Source: Bacteroidota bacterium (GTDB taxonomy: Bacteria > Bacteroidota > Bacteroidia > Chitinophagales > Chitinophagaceae). From it: a DNA stretch of 64,000 bases. Position numbers and translations under genes: made by a program. Positions 55,572-64,000 of this stretch are shown here, piece after piece. The stretch spans positions 1,995,736 through 2,059,735 of the forward strand of contig VBAR01000001.1 in NCBI GenBank assembly GCA_005882315.1, in the 5' to 3' direction. The notes under the pieces were generated by a model. That model saw only the letters and a program-made list of their open reading frames with translations, made no database searches and had not been told where the DNA came from. The stretch's first letter is position 1; each line of letters starts with the position of its first letter.

Positions 55572-55654
55572 GTATTTGAAGCATATTTATTTTCTCAGAA
55601 TAATTTCATGACATATTGTAGTATGGTTCTTGTTTGTATAACTGAAAAAAGATC

Positions 55655-56059
55655 ATGGAAAACAAAAGAAATGAAGCAACATTGAACCGCCCCGAAGGTG
55701 ACCGGGTAATTGATGCCCCCTATATATTTATTAATATTCCTGAATTTATCCGAAAGTTAAAAGATGAAGAAGCATGGCAAAGAAATGACAGGAATGCTAT
55801 AACTGTTTACAAAACAAATACCGTGACGATGGTTTTACTGTGTTTGCATCCGAGAGCAATTCTTAAAAACAACCTCGTTGACGGTATTTTCACTATACAG
55901 GTGATCGAAGGTGCTATAAGAGTTACATCTCCGGATGGTGATGTCGATATGCTGGCTAATCAAATCATTGCTTTTCATCAGATGATTGATCATTCTATAG
56001 AAGCACTAATGAATTCTGTTTTGCTCCTTACCAATCATACTGTGGAAGAAAGTGCCTGA
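55655..56059 (+). CDS. Cupin-like small protein
   Basis: The protein has 134 residues, cytosolic. The middle reads like a single cupin strand set (VTMVLLCLHPRAILKNNLV, then IQVIEGAIRVTSPDGDV, then ANQIIAFHQMIDHSIEAL). The usual metal-binding histidines are only partly present, so enzymatic activity is doubtful. It may be a stress-related or regulatory cupin. It precedes an FMN reductase gene by 90 nt. Confidence 0.7.
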   Translation: MENKRNEATLNRPEGDRVIDAPYIFINIPEFIRKLKDEEAWQRNDRNAITVYKTNTVTMVLLCLHPRAILKNNLVDGIFTIQVIEGAIRVTSPDGDVDMLANQIIAFHQMIDHSIEALMNSVLLLTNHTVEESA

Positions 56060-56149
56060 TCGTTTTCAGTATTTGCCATTAAATATTAATGTTTATACCG
56101 CTCAATTCGTAAAGGAACAGTTTTTGTATCCTGGTTATAAAACATTTTT

Positions 56150-56746
56150 ATGAATAACGATCAAATACGTCTTATAGGTTTGTCTGGCAGCCTGAGAAAA
56201 GGATCTTACAATAGTTTATTATTAAAAGCAGCTACACAATTATTACCTGCTGATGTTACAATGGATATTGTTTCTATAGAGGATATTCCTTTATATAATG
56301 CAGATCTTGATCTGCCTGCTGCACACCAACGTCCGCCAGCAGCTGAATACTTACGTAATATGATTGCAAAAGCAGATGGTATCCTTATTTCATCGCCTGA
56401 GTATAATTATTCAATACCCGGCGGATTAAAAAATGCTATTGATTGGGCATCAAGAGGTGAAGATTCTCCATTGAGGCATAAACCTGTGGCAGTGATTGGA
56501 GCTACGTCGGGACTATGGGGTACAGTAAGAATGCAAATGGATTTTCATGCAATATTTCTTTATATGGATATGAAACCTGTGTATAAACCAGAAGTATTGC
56601 TGGCAGAGGCAGATAAAAAATTTGATGCACATGGAGATCTTACTGATGAAACGGCCAAAAAATTCCTTAAGCAAAAATTGAAAGCATTAAAAGAATTGAT
56701 TCTCACATCGGTTTCTTCCGAAGAATATAATGCTGTAAAAGTCTGA
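56150..56746 (+). CDS. NADPH-dependent FMN reductase family protein
   Basis: The protein has 198 residues with a flavodoxin-like fold. The phosphate-binding loop GSLRKGSYNS lies at 15-24, and the family motif SSPEYNYSIPGGLKNAIDW near 81. Substrates in the family include FMN, quinones, azo dyes and chromate, and the natural one is not evident. It converges on the topoisomerase gene with 5 nt between stops. Confidence 0.92.
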   Translation: MNNDQIRLIGLSGSLRKGSYNSLLLKAATQLLPADVTMDIVSIEDIPLYNADLDLPAAHQRPPAAEYLRNMIAKADGILISSPEYNYSIPGGLKNAIDWASRGEDSPLRHKPVAVIGATSGLWGTVRMQMDFHAIFLYMDMKPVYKPEVLLAEADKKFDAHGDLTDETAKKFLKQKLKALKELILTSVSSEEYNAVKV

Positions 56747-56751
56747 GCAGG

Positions 56752-57834
56752 TCATTCTAAGCTTTCCAGTATGTTCACCAATGTTCTTTCTATTGGCTGC
56801 AGGCCATTCGTTTGCTTGTTTTTACTATCTTTTTTTGATAGCCATTTATCCAGTTTTCCTGTTTCATATAATTCAAGCAGTGAAGGGTGAACATAATATT
56901 TTTTGCATACGGTCCTTGTGTTTCCCAGGTGCTCTGCTACTTTATCCAGCACTGCGATCACTTTTTTCTTTCCTCCTTCATCGGTAGCTATTCCGTTCTC
57001 TTTTATCGCAGTTAATGCTACCACTGTGCCGCACCAGGTACGAAAATCTTTGGCAGTAAAATCATCTGTCGCCAGTTCCCTGATATATTCATTTACCATT
57101 CCTGAATCGATTGATTGCCGTTGTCCATCTTCATCTATATACTGGAAAAGTTCTTTGCCCGGTATATCCCTGCAGTGTTGTACGATCTTAGCTAGTTTTT
57201 TACTCTTTAACGAGATGCAATGCTCAACTCCTTTTTTGCCACGGAAACTAAATTTTAATGTACTGCCTTTTATATCCGCATGTTTATCTTTTAATGTAGT
57301 AAGACCAAACGAACCATATAATTTTTCGTAAAATTCATTCCCGATACGGATGCCTGTTTTATCCATAAGGCTTACAAGAGCAGCAAGCACTTTATTTTTT
57401 GACAACCCGGGTAATGCCAGGTCAGCTTCCAGTTGCCTCCGGATGGCAGGTAACATTTTTCCTAACGAGGGTAAACGATAAAATTTCGTTTTATTTCTCA
57501 GTTCATTCCATAACGGATGATAGCGGTATTGTTTCCGGTTATTTGCATCCAATCCTGTTGCCTGTAAATGTCCTTCTGCTCGTGTACAGATCCATACATC
57601 TTTCCATGCAGGCGGAATGACAAGTGAACGTATTCGCTCAAGTATCTTTTTATCTTTTATTGTTTTGTTTCGGTAAACGTACTTGAACCCTTTGCTTGTA
57701 CCTGTTCTTGTAATGCCTTCACCTTTACAGTTGACATATACAAGTTTTACAGCCTCTGCAGTAGCAACAGGATCCTGTCCCAGTTTTATTAAAGTACTTT
57801 TTCTCAAAGCAGGAAGTGATGATGATTTAGTCAT
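56752..57834 (-). CDS. DNA topoisomerase IB (eukaryotic-like, bacterial short form)
   Basis: The protein has 360 residues. The N-terminal DNA-binding domain has GFKYVYRNKTIKDKKILERI and SLVIPPAWKDVWIC. The catalytic domain has a RIGNEFYEKLYGSFGLTTLK segment near 175, a FSFRGKKG near 200, and DDFTAKDFRTWCGTVVAL near 270. The expected tyrosine nucleophile is in the KKYYVHP motif near residue 323. It relaxes supercoils through a 3'-phosphotyrosine intermediate. It is an accessory gene common in environmental bacteria. Confidence 0.93.
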   Translation of the reverse strand: MTKSSSLPALRKSTLIKLGQDPVATAEAVKLVYVNCKGEGITRTGTSKGFKYVYRNKTIKDKKILERIRSLVIPPAWKDVWICTRAEGHLQATGLDANNRKQYRYHPLWNELRNKTKFYRLPSLGKMLPAIRRQLEADLALPGLSKNKVLAALVSLMDKTGIRIGNEFYEKLYGSFGLTTLKDKHADIKGSTLKFSFRGKKGVEHCISLKSKKLAKIVQHCRDIPGKELFQYIDEDGQRQSIDSGMVNEYIRELATDDFTAKDFRTWCGTVVALTAIKENGIATDEGGKKKVIAVLDKVAEHLGNTRTVCKKYYVHPSLLELYETGKLDKWLSKKDSKNKQTNGLQPIERTLVNILESLE

Positions 57835-57856
57835 TTTTAAAATATTTATTTTTTCT

Positions 57857-59320
57857 TCAATTCCTGTCTCCGAAGAAATACTGCAAATAGATTTTTTGTT
57901 CTGTTCTTTCCAGGTTCAATGATCCAAGATCGTTGATAAAACGATTATCATAATAAATATGGTGCTCAAATCCCAAACGGAGATTATTGATCAGCCGGAT
58001 ATTGATCATAGGTTTTAAAATACCGATATGACTTTTTCCGGGAGAACCTTCATAATTGAATATCCAGTAATAGTAACCGGAAAATCCAATGCTGATCAAT
58101 TTAGACAGATCAAAGCGTTCTTCTATTTTTCCTTCCCATCCACCTCCAAAAGGATAATTACGGAACTCAGAAGTATCGGGACCAACTCTTGTACTGTTAC
58201 CTGCAATAGGTACACCTGCAAAATGTAAACTTGAATAAAGAGTTGAATTCCTCCCGAATTTAATTTTTGAAATAATACCGGGTCCAAAGCCAAGAGTACC
58301 TACCTCAAAAACTTTATTGTTCCAGTAATCAAAATGCTGAAAGATGCCTGCAAGCATTCCATAATTTTCTTTCTCAAAACTTTTTCCAAATAAAAATCCA
58401 TAACCCAGTACATTATCAACAATTTTTTTATCATCTCCATATCGGCCTTCTAATTTCAACCGGAAAACGTCAAAAGGTTTTCGCCTTCTCAATTCAAAAG
58501 GATCACCATAATCCAGTTGTAGGTTTGCAATAGCATTCGATGCACCTGTTCCAAATTTATTATTCTCATTTACACGATGTGCACCAATGCTAAGTGTTAT
58601 ATTCAGGGGTTCCTGCTGGTAAACATCAACCTTTGTAACTCTCCACATTTTATTTTGTGTAAAACGATTCAGTGCTCTCGTAGGATTGATAAGTCCCGCA
58701 AAAATTTCACGCCATACTCTTTCAGCTCCCCGTTTGCGATCATCAAGAATAGTGGAACTAATACGATATAATACTTCACCTAAAAAAGCACCGCTTATAG
58801 GTGTATTTATTAAATCATTTTTTGATGGTCTTGTATTCTCACCAAAATACTCCCACATAAAACTTCCTGCAATTGTATAAGGATAAGTGGCCCAGAAAGA
58901 ATAGCCATTACTGCGTGCAACATTAAAATAAGTACTGCCGGTATGAGGATGACCAATAAAATTAACTCCAAAGCGATCATTATCCCATTCCCATCCATAC
59001 TTCAGGTTGTCTTTCCAGTTTTGAACGCTTATCCTGGCCCAATCAAATCTAAAAACATAGCGGCTCGTTGCCCAGTTAAAAAGATTGGCAGTTGTTACCC
59101 TTAGTAATGGAATCGGCCAGGCATACTTTCGGTTATAAAGAGGATCATCATTTAGCAGGTGACCATAAATATTGCGGGGTCTTTTGTCTACAGAATCGGG
59201 TAAAAATTTTATGGTATCGGAGTAAAGATCGCTATCAATCTTTACAGTATCGGCAGCTTGCTGTGCAAAACTGCTAAATGAAAGCATTACCAGGAAAAGA
59301 ATAGTAAAAATAGTTTTCAT
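57857..59320 (-). CDS. DUF3943 outer-membrane protein
   Basis: The ATG at 59320 (487 residues) starts a clear signal peptide (MKTIFTILFLVMLSFSSFAQ). The DUF3943 segment has GWEWDNDRFGVNFIGHPHTG near 110 and FMWEYFGENTRPSKNDLINT near 150, with PISGAFLGEVLYRIS next. The C-terminal half is a barrel of amphipathic strands ending in IYLQYFFGDRN. It is likely an outer-membrane beta-barrel of unknown cargo. Longer starts at 59326 and 59350 are possible but weaken the signal peptide. Confidence 0.85.
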   Translation of the reverse strand: MKTIFTILFLVMLSFSSFAQQAADTVKIDSDLYSDTIKFLPDSVDKRPRNIYGHLLNDDPLYNRKYAWPIPLLRVTTANLFNWATSRYVFRFDWARISVQNWKDNLKYGWEWDNDRFGVNFIGHPHTGSTYFNVARSNGYSFWATYPYTIAGSFMWEYFGENTRPSKNDLINTPISGAFLGEVLYRISSTILDDRKRGAERVWREIFAGLINPTRALNRFTQNKMWRVTKVDVYQQEPLNITLSIGAHRVNENNKFGTGASNAIANLQLDYGDPFELRRRKPFDVFRLKLEGRYGDDKKIVDNVLGYGFLFGKSFEKENYGMLAGIFQHFDYWNNKVFEVGTLGFGPGIISKIKFGRNSTLYSSLHFAGVPIAGNSTRVGPDTSEFRNYPFGGGWEGKIEERFDLSKLISIGFSGYYYWIFNYEGSPGKSHIGILKPMINIRLINNLRLGFEHHIYYDNRFINDLGSLNLERTEQKIYLQYFFGDRN

Positions 59321-59415
59321 AAACATTAATGTTGCCGGGTAGTATATCATTTATGCAGCAAACGTGCCAGAAGCGGCATAGAACAAAGAGGGAGATACAA
59401 GAAAATTTTGGAAAC

Positions 59416-59453
59416 AAAAAAAGCAATGGTTAGCCTGTAACTAACCATTGCTT
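59416..59453 (-). terminator. Rho-independent terminator of the PepSY-like lipoprotein gene
   Basis: On the minus strand the stem GCAATGGTTAG / CTAACCATTGC (11 bp, 7-nt loop) is followed by TTTTTTTG. Confidence 0.85.
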
Positions 59454-59499
59454 ATGCTTCATAGAATACTTTATTTTTTAAGGGTACCTACTATTACTT

Positions 59500-60021
59500 C
59501 TAACGAAACGGCTTTGATTTATATTTAAGAATAGTTCCGTTAATGTCCATTAGCAGAACCATCTTGCTATCTGCATTTTTCAATAGGACCTCGTAGGCTG
59601 TTCCGTCCTTGTATATTTCCCGATTGACATTCGTAATTGTAAAATTTGGATATTCTTTGATAATGGTTCTTGTTACAAATGCAGGCAAGGTTGTGAAATC
59701 ATTTACTTCATAGGCTGTACCGATCCAGTTACCATCCCGATCGTACCAGGCATAATGCTTTCTGCCCTCCATTTCAAACCGTACTTCATAGTCATCCCTG
59801 TCTATTGCATCCCATCCTGTAAGTTCCCAATCATTAAGAATTAGCACACTGGGATCATAAGTACTCCAAATAATATTTGTACTGTAGGGGTACTGATTAT
59901 TAAAAGCTTTTTGAGTTTCGACAGGTGTTAAAACCTCGTTGTCCGTTGCACGGTATCTTGTACTACTGCAGGCAGTAAAGAATACTATTGCTGCCACTGC
60001 AATAAAAGATTTTAGTTTCAT
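59500..60021 (-). CDS. PepSY-like (DUF2874-type) lipoprotein
   Basis: The ATG at 60021 gives 173 residues (MKLKSFIAVAAIVFFTACSS) with lipobox FFTAC. Two related segments follow, each with a short helix-strand unit: QKAFNNQYPYSTNIIWS with RDDYEVRFEMEGRKHYAWY, then RTIIKEYPNFTITNVNR with TAYEVLLKNADSKMVLLM. This resembles the BLIP/PepSY-like repeats of Bacteroidota periplasmic proteins. The function is unknown and may be protease inhibition. It ends at a strong hairpin terminator. Confidence 0.8.
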   Translation of the reverse strand: MKLKSFIAVAAIVFFTACSSTRYRATDNEVLTPVETQKAFNNQYPYSTNIIWSTYDPSVLILNDWELTGWDAIDRDDYEVRFEMEGRKHYAWYDRDGNWIGTAYEVNDFTTLPAFVTRTIIKEYPNFTITNVNREIYKDGTAYEVLLKNADSKMVLLMDINGTILKYKSKPFR

Positions 60022-60279
60022 AAGCATTTTTTAATTAATAATATTAATGGGCAGTCCGGTAATATTTATCTACTACAACCATGCCAGCGCATTAAGTTGA
60101 TAAGAGAGGCTAAATCAGGACAGCAACATTAATCATCCATATTAAATTCAGCAGAGTTAAAAATAAACGAGCTAATCAACTGAGTATTACTTATTAAAAA
60201 TATAATGAAATAACTTTTTTATAACGCTAACCGTAAGGGCATCGTATTTGTTTTAACCAGTATAATAAAACGTACAACT

Positions 60280-60942
60280 ATGCGGAAAGCGATTTTACAA
60301 ACTGTAAAAGCCACCTTTCTGCTCGCAGGATTTTCCACCTTTATAAATTCTGCTTACAGCCAGCAAAATATTATTGCCGACAAGAATAAGACACGGCCCG
60401 ATACAGAAATAAAAACAAGTATCGATGCAAGAATAATTTTTTTCAAAGCAACAAGAATGGATAGCTGGAATGAAATACAATGGTCTGCATTGCAGGAGGA
60501 AGATACCCGGCGTTATATTATAGAGTACAGTACAAATGGAATCGATTATCGTACGGCAGGAGAAGTTACTCCATTAAACGGTGAATATTTATTGAAACAT
60601 CGTACGTTGGATACAAGATCATTTCTTTATCGCATACGGGCAGAAAGAAACGATGGTAAATTTTACAATCTCAGGGTTGCTTTGCTGGAAGGAAACGATA
60701 TTCCACCGGTAAAGATTTATCCAACTATAATTGAAGGCAACACAATAAACATAGACGCTGGTTTGCCGGTAGAACGTATCAATATTTATTCTCCTGACGG
60801 ACGGCAGGTATTTGTAAAAGAAATGGCTGGATTTACAGGCACTACACAAATTGTAATTCCTTCTTTAAGTAAAGGAACGTACTGGATAAATTTTTACGGG
60901 AGTGGATGGCAAAGCACTTCAAAATTTATTATTGGGAGATAA
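60280..60942 (+). CDS. Secreted protein with T9SS type A sorting domain
   Basis: The protein has 220 residues. A signal peptide (MRKAILQTVKATFLLAGFST, cleaved near AYSQ) is followed by a beta-sandwich domain (NEIQWSALQEEDTRRYIIEY, STNGIDYRTAGEVTP), like the FN3-type region common before T9SS tails. The C-terminal 75 residues are the sorting domain (VKIYPTIIEGNTINID, ERINIYSPDGRQVFVKEM, LSKGTYWINFY). It has no catalytic domain. It may be a surface structural or adhesion protein. Confidence 0.85.
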   Translation: MRKAILQTVKATFLLAGFSTFINSAYSQQNIIADKNKTRPDTEIKTSIDARIIFFKATRMDSWNEIQWSALQEEDTRRYIIEYSTNGIDYRTAGEVTPLNGEYLLKHRTLDTRSFLYRIRAERNDGKFYNLRVALLEGNDIPPVKIYPTIIEGNTINIDAGLPVERINIYSPDGRQVFVKEMAGFTGTTQIVIPSLSKGTYWINFYGSGWQSTSKFIIGR

Positions 60943-60984
60943 TAATTTTGCAGGAGACAGCGTATTTCTAAAGTGAATAAAAAA

Positions 60985-61012
60985 ATTACGTAACCATTTC
61001 TGATTACGTAAT
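60985..61012. terminator. Bidirectional hairpin terminator
   Basis: A 9-bp stem ATTACGTAA / TTACGTAAT with a 10-nt loop is flanked by an A-run (plus) and AAGATTTT, between the convergent T9SS-cargo and CsbD genes. Confidence 0.7.
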
Positions 61013-61050
61013 AAGATTTTAAGAAAAGGAAAATATGATCTGTAGAAGAA

Positions 61051-61239
61051 TTACCCCAATCCTTTTAACCATTTAACCAAGTCATCTTTTGCTTTACCTG
61101 TCTTTTTCTGTATTCTGCCCCATGTTTCATCTTCCTTACCTTCTTCATATTTAAGATCATCGTCCGTTAAAGTAGCATATTGCTGTTTCAACTTTCCTTT
61201 CCACTCATTCCATTTACCTTTTACTTCCATCTTGTCCAT
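61051..61239 (-). CDS. CsbD family stress protein
   Basis: The protein has 62 residues, highly charged. The family pattern [24 protein letters not shown] is present (given in pieces: [15 protein letters not shown], then [14 protein letters not shown]), ending [20 protein letters not shown]. CsbD proteins accumulate under general stress and their molecular role is unclear. The next ATG after the first (codon 4) is also possible. Confidence 0.92.
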   Translation of the reverse strand: MDKMEVKGKWNEWKGKLKQQYATLTDDDLKYEEGKEDETWGRIQKKTGKAKDDLVKWLKGLG

Positions 61240-61449
61240 AAAAATATTTTTTAGTGATTAAATAGGTTTGAACATGGTAAAAGGTTAAAAACTGTGCCAG
61301 AGAATGCGGATAAAAATGATAATGCTATTTGTTATTTGCCGGAATGCTGATTAAACAATGTCTGTGAGGGGCATACTATTTGGGGATTAAAATGATTCAA
61401 AATTGTCTTATAGACAGGGTAACAATTTTTAATTTTTAAAATCAATCAA

Positions 61450-61962
61450 ATGGAAACAAAAAAAAGTAAATACAGTGGAAATCAACAGGGATCTGCTGTA
61501 CAAAATGATGTCCTTATACATCGTGTGTTTGATCTGCCTGTTAGTAAAGTATGGCGGGCACTGACAGTAGCTGAAGAGTTCAAAAAATGGTGGGGACCAA
61601 AAGATTTTAGTTGTCCCTCCAGTAAGATGGAAGCAAAAGTAGGTGGTAAATATTTGAATTGTATGCGTGGACCTGATGGCAAAGACTACTGGTCAACAGG
61701 AGTTGTGAAAGAATTAATTCCTGAAAAAAGACTGGTTGTTACAGACCATTTTTCAGATGCGAAAGGAAATATTAAAAATGCTTCCGAACATGGTATGCCC
61801 GGAAACTGGCCAGATGAGCTTTTGATAACTTTTGATCTTGAAGAAGCGGATGGTGTAACAAAGTTGAGACTTCTTCATGAAGGTATACCAGAAGAAATGC
61901 ATGATGATTGTGTAAATGGGTGGAATGAATGCTTTGATAAGCTGGAAGAGAATATTAAATAA
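61450..61962 (+). CDS. AHSA1/SRPBCC family protein
   Basis: The protein has 170 residues. The START/Bet v1-like pattern begins HRVFDLPVSKVWRALTVAEE near 25, then KWWGPKDFSCPSSKMEAKVG, then GVVKELIPEKRLVVTDHFSD, and ends with LRLLHEGIPEEMHDDCVNGW and a helix. It is a ligand-binding cavity protein, cytosolic, and the ligand is unknown. A 13-bp-stem hairpin follows it. Confidence 0.9.
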   Translation: METKKSKYSGNQQGSAVQNDVLIHRVFDLPVSKVWRALTVAEEFKKWWGPKDFSCPSSKMEAKVGGKYLNCMRGPDGKDYWSTGVVKELIPEKRLVVTDHFSDAKGNIKNASEHGMPGNWPDELLITFDLEEADGVTKLRLLHEGIPEEMHDDCVNGWNECFDKLEENIK

Positions 61963-61980
61963 CAGGCCGGTCAATTAGTT

Positions 61981-62026
61981 AAGCAGTAAAAGAGTTCTGC
62001 AACAACAGGCAATTCTTTTACTGCTT
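61981..62026 (+). terminator. Hairpin between the AHSA1-like and YihY genes
   Basis: A 13-bp perfect stem AAGCAGTAAAAGA / TCTTTTACTGCTT with a 20-nt loop lies 18 nt after the AHSA1-like stop. The T-run is poor, so it may only partly terminate. Confidence 0.55.
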
Positions 62027-62057
62027 TGCTTATATGCATATTTTTTAGGAGAGATCA

Positions 62058-63023
62058 ATGAAAAAAATAAAGGAAATAGGAAGAGTGATCGTTCAATCTT
62101 TTAAAAATTTCGGTAAAGATAAAATACCAAAATATAGCGCAGCACTTGCTTATACTACTGTTTTCTCTTTGGGGCCATTGCTGATAGTAATTATTTTTTT
62201 ATGCAGCATTTTCTTTGGGCAAGAAGCGACGCAAGGAAGAATTTATGGCCAGATGCAGGAATTTGTTGGACATGATGCGGCCTTGCAACTCCAGACAATT
62301 ATTCAAAATGCTTCGTTGAGCGGTAAAGGAACCGTCGCTGCGGTGATCGGTATAATAACATTGTTATTTGGCGCAACGACAGTGTTTGCTGAAATACAGG
62401 ATTCGATAAATTCTATATGGGGATTAAAAGCTAAACCAACCAAAGGACTGTTGAAGTTACTCCGCAATCGTTTTTTATCTTTTTCAGTTGTAGTCAGTCT
62501 TGGATTTCTATTGTTAGTATCGCTGGCCATATCAACTATCATTGAAGGTTTGAGTGATAAGTTAAGAGCCAGCTTTCCCGATGTTACCGTTGTTCTGTTT
62601 TATATACTCAATATGCTTATTTCCTTTATTATCATTACTGCACTCTTCGCGGTTATTTTTAAAGTGCTTCCCGATGCAAAAACGAAATGGAAGGACATCA
62701 TGCCCGGGGCGGTAGCATCCGGTATTTTATTTATGATAGGAAAATTTGCTATTTCATTTTATATAGGAAAAGCGAATATCGGCAGTACCTATGGAGCAGC
62801 AGGTTCCCTTGTAATATTATTGGTATGGGTTTATTATTCCGCTATTATTTTATACCTGGGAGCGGAATTTGCCAAGGCATGGAGTTTTCATAAAGGATCA
62901 TCTATCCGGCCGAATGAGTATGCAGTCGCAATAGAAAAAGCTGAGGAAGAAGGGGATAAAAGGGATTTAGTGCCAAAGAAACAGAAAACAAAAACCGATG
63001 GACAACGTATAAAAAATTATTAA
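62058..63023 (+). CDS. YihY/BrkB family membrane protein
   Basis: The protein has 321 residues with six predicted membrane helices. Family motifs are YSAALAYTTVFSLGPLLIVI near 26, LLFGATTVFAEIQDSINSIW near 101, and SYYSAI-like YYSAIILYLGAEFAKAW near 250. The C-terminal 50 residues are charged and cytosolic. These proteins were once labelled ribonuclease BN but are membrane proteins of unclear function, perhaps envelope related. Confidence 0.92.
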   Translation: MKKIKEIGRVIVQSFKNFGKDKIPKYSAALAYTTVFSLGPLLIVIIFLCSIFFGQEATQGRIYGQMQEFVGHDAALQLQTIIQNASLSGKGTVAAVIGIITLLFGATTVFAEIQDSINSIWGLKAKPTKGLLKLLRNRFLSFSVVVSLGFLLLVSLAISTIIEGLSDKLRASFPDVTVVLFYILNMLISFIIITALFAVIFKVLPDAKTKWKDIMPGAVASGILFMIGKFAISFYIGKANIGSTYGAAGSLVILLVWVYYSAIILYLGAEFAKAWSFHKGSSIRPNEYAVAIEKAEEEGDKRDLVPKKQKTKTDGQRIKNY

Positions 63024-63360
63024 TTAGCCGGTAAAGAAAGTATTGCAATAAGCAACAGCTCTTTACTTGCTGCTATTATTATTGTGTGAAAAGAGGCTTC
63101 CTGATTTGGGGGCTATGGCATTTTTTTTGCAGCTTAAGCGAAAATTATAACTATGAACCTAAACCTAAAAACCATCTATAGACTTATAGGAAATCAGTTT
63201 CGCAAATGGAAAGACAGAAAAAGAAAATCTCCTCTCAATAATAACAATCCCTTCCTGATATTATAGACATCTTACAGTATTCACTATTGTTTTAGAATTA
63301 TGGTCTAGGTTTCAATGTTTGCAGGTTAATAACTGGCATTTAGCTTGTTAGTGTTCAGAC
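63024..63360. other. Intergenic region with a possible small basic ORF
   Basis: This 337-nt gap has no recognised family. Near the start, GTAAAGA (63031-63037) pairs with TCTTTAC (63060-63066) and may end the YihY transcript. A 37-codon frame, 63153-63266 plus, reads MNLNLKTIYRLIGNQ and then a run rich in Lys, Arg and Asn. Upstream of the next gene AATGTTTG (63314-63321) is one base from TAnnTTTG, with TTG 24 nt before. None of these is firm. Confidence 0.35.
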
Positions 63361-63648
63361 ATGAAGGAAAATATATTTTATGTAGTCCTGAACATAAGAA
63401 CAGCTGAAGGTTTTGAAAATTTCGGAAAATTTAATCTCGGGAACGACCGGGAAGCAGCGGTGAATGTTTTTCGGCAATTCAAAGGCAGTGCTATTATGGA
63501 TGACAACAGTATGCTTACTATTGATTTCATGGAAACTATAAATGAACTTCCTGTGAATGTACAGATAATGGCCTGCACACTGGATGAACTGGCAGATAAT
63601 TGTAAGATCATAGCAAAAGAAACATTTAAGATTTTTAACCTGAAGTAA
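63361..63648 (+). CDS. Hypothetical protein
   Basis: The protein has 95 residues, no signal peptide and no membrane helix. It has a mixed alpha-beta pattern: strand FYVVLNIRT, helix REAAVNVFRQFKG, strand MLTIDFME, strand VNVQIMACT, helix LDELADNCKIIAKETFKIF. I do not recognise a family. The size and pattern suggest a compact two-layer fold. It may be expressed from its own promoter in the gap upstream. Confidence 0.65.
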   Translation: MKENIFYVVLNIRTAEGFENFGKFNLGNDREAAVNVFRQFKGSAIMDDNSMLTIDFMETINELPVNVQIMACTLDELADNCKIIAKETFKIFNLK

Positions 63649-63700
63649 TAAACACAAAGATGAAACGGTGAAGATGATAGAGTAATCCGGACAACTCTAT

Positions 63701-63895
63701 TTAATTCCTGGTAACAGTTTCCATTTTCTTTTCTTCAAGAACATGAAGAAGAAGTTCCACTTGTTTTTTTAATGAATTTAATGCGATCTTATTTTCAGGG
63801 TTGGTATCATACGCAACAAGCATTTCCCTGATAGATGACTCCAGGAGTTTGTAAAGGCCTTCGACCGGTAATGCATGATAGGTAGCGGGGGACAT
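63701..63895 (-). CDS. Small hypothetical helical protein
   Basis: The ATG at 63895 gives 64 residues (MSPATYHALPVEGLYKLLES). An ATG three codons earlier at 63904 is an alternative. It is largely helical (LYKLLESSIREMLVAYD, then IALNSLKKQVELLLHVLEEKK), with no signal peptide. No family recognised. It converges with the preceding hypothetical gene across 52 nt. Confidence 0.6.
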   Translation of the reverse strand: MSPATYHALPVEGLYKLLESSIREMLVAYDTNPENKIALNSLKKQVELLLHVLEEKKMETVTRN

Positions 63896-64000
63896 AGCAA
63901 ACATTTACCACTATTAAGATAAGAATTTTGGCAGGCGAATACCAACTTTTTTTTAGAAATTACAAATTTGTGGCATTCCCAGATTATTATTTTTCTTTTA

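Overview
The window comes from a member of the Bacteroidota, most likely Chitinophagaceae. The evidence is type IX secretion C-terminal sorting domains, a DUF1800/DUF1501 gene pair, TPR-containing sensor kinases with signal peptides, SprB-like and DUF3943/DUF3455/DUF4625 envelope proteins, low GC and AT-rich start regions without clear Shine-Dalgarno sequences. I found no rRNA, tRNA, CRISPR array, transposase or phage gene.

Positions 1-36551 (minus strand) hold one very large co-directional gene train, transcribed from right to left. It opens with a SnoaL-like lipoprotein, then FIST - EthD - FIST proteins, a sensorless histidine kinase, eight TPR histidine kinases (seven exported and membrane-anchored, one cytosolic), and two giant soluble kinases with an NTF2-like head and 8 or at least 15 tandem GAF-like modules. 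Most junctions overlap or have gaps of 1-48 nt, so a single operon of more than 36 kb is plausible. All eleven kinases share nearly the same DHp/ATPase core, including an identical 20-residue H-box, but their sensory parts differ completely. No response regulator is present in the window. The last kinase runs off the left edge just after its phospho-acceptor histidine. This locus is the unusual system of the window: a tandem family that keeps one output core and swaps input domains. It shows short palindromic repeats inserted in frame at one kinase loop, a leftover kinase tail and a gene-conversion tract.

Positions 36958-40281 (plus) encode a DUF1800/DUF1501 pair with a T9SS signal. It converges on a cytochrome-c-like lipoprotein across a repeat-rich terminator region. 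Positions 41159-45412 (plus) form a metal (probably zinc or manganese) uptake cluster with a small membrane protein, an outer-membrane channel-like protein, a periplasmic binding protein and a permease. No ATPase gene is beside them. DUF2721 and DUF4625 proteins follow. Positions 45415-51847 hold an ABC exporter, two glycosyltransferases, a methyltransferase and a ComM-like ATPase.

Positions 51932-63904 are ordinary accessory and housekeeping genes: an M1 peptidase, DUF3500, DUF3455, a cupin, an FMN reductase, topoisomerase IB, a DUF3943 outer-membrane protein, a PepSY-like lipoprotein, a T9SS cargo protein, CsbD, an AHSA1-like protein, a YihY/BrkB membrane protein and small hypotheticals. 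Several convergent pairs here share hairpin terminators.
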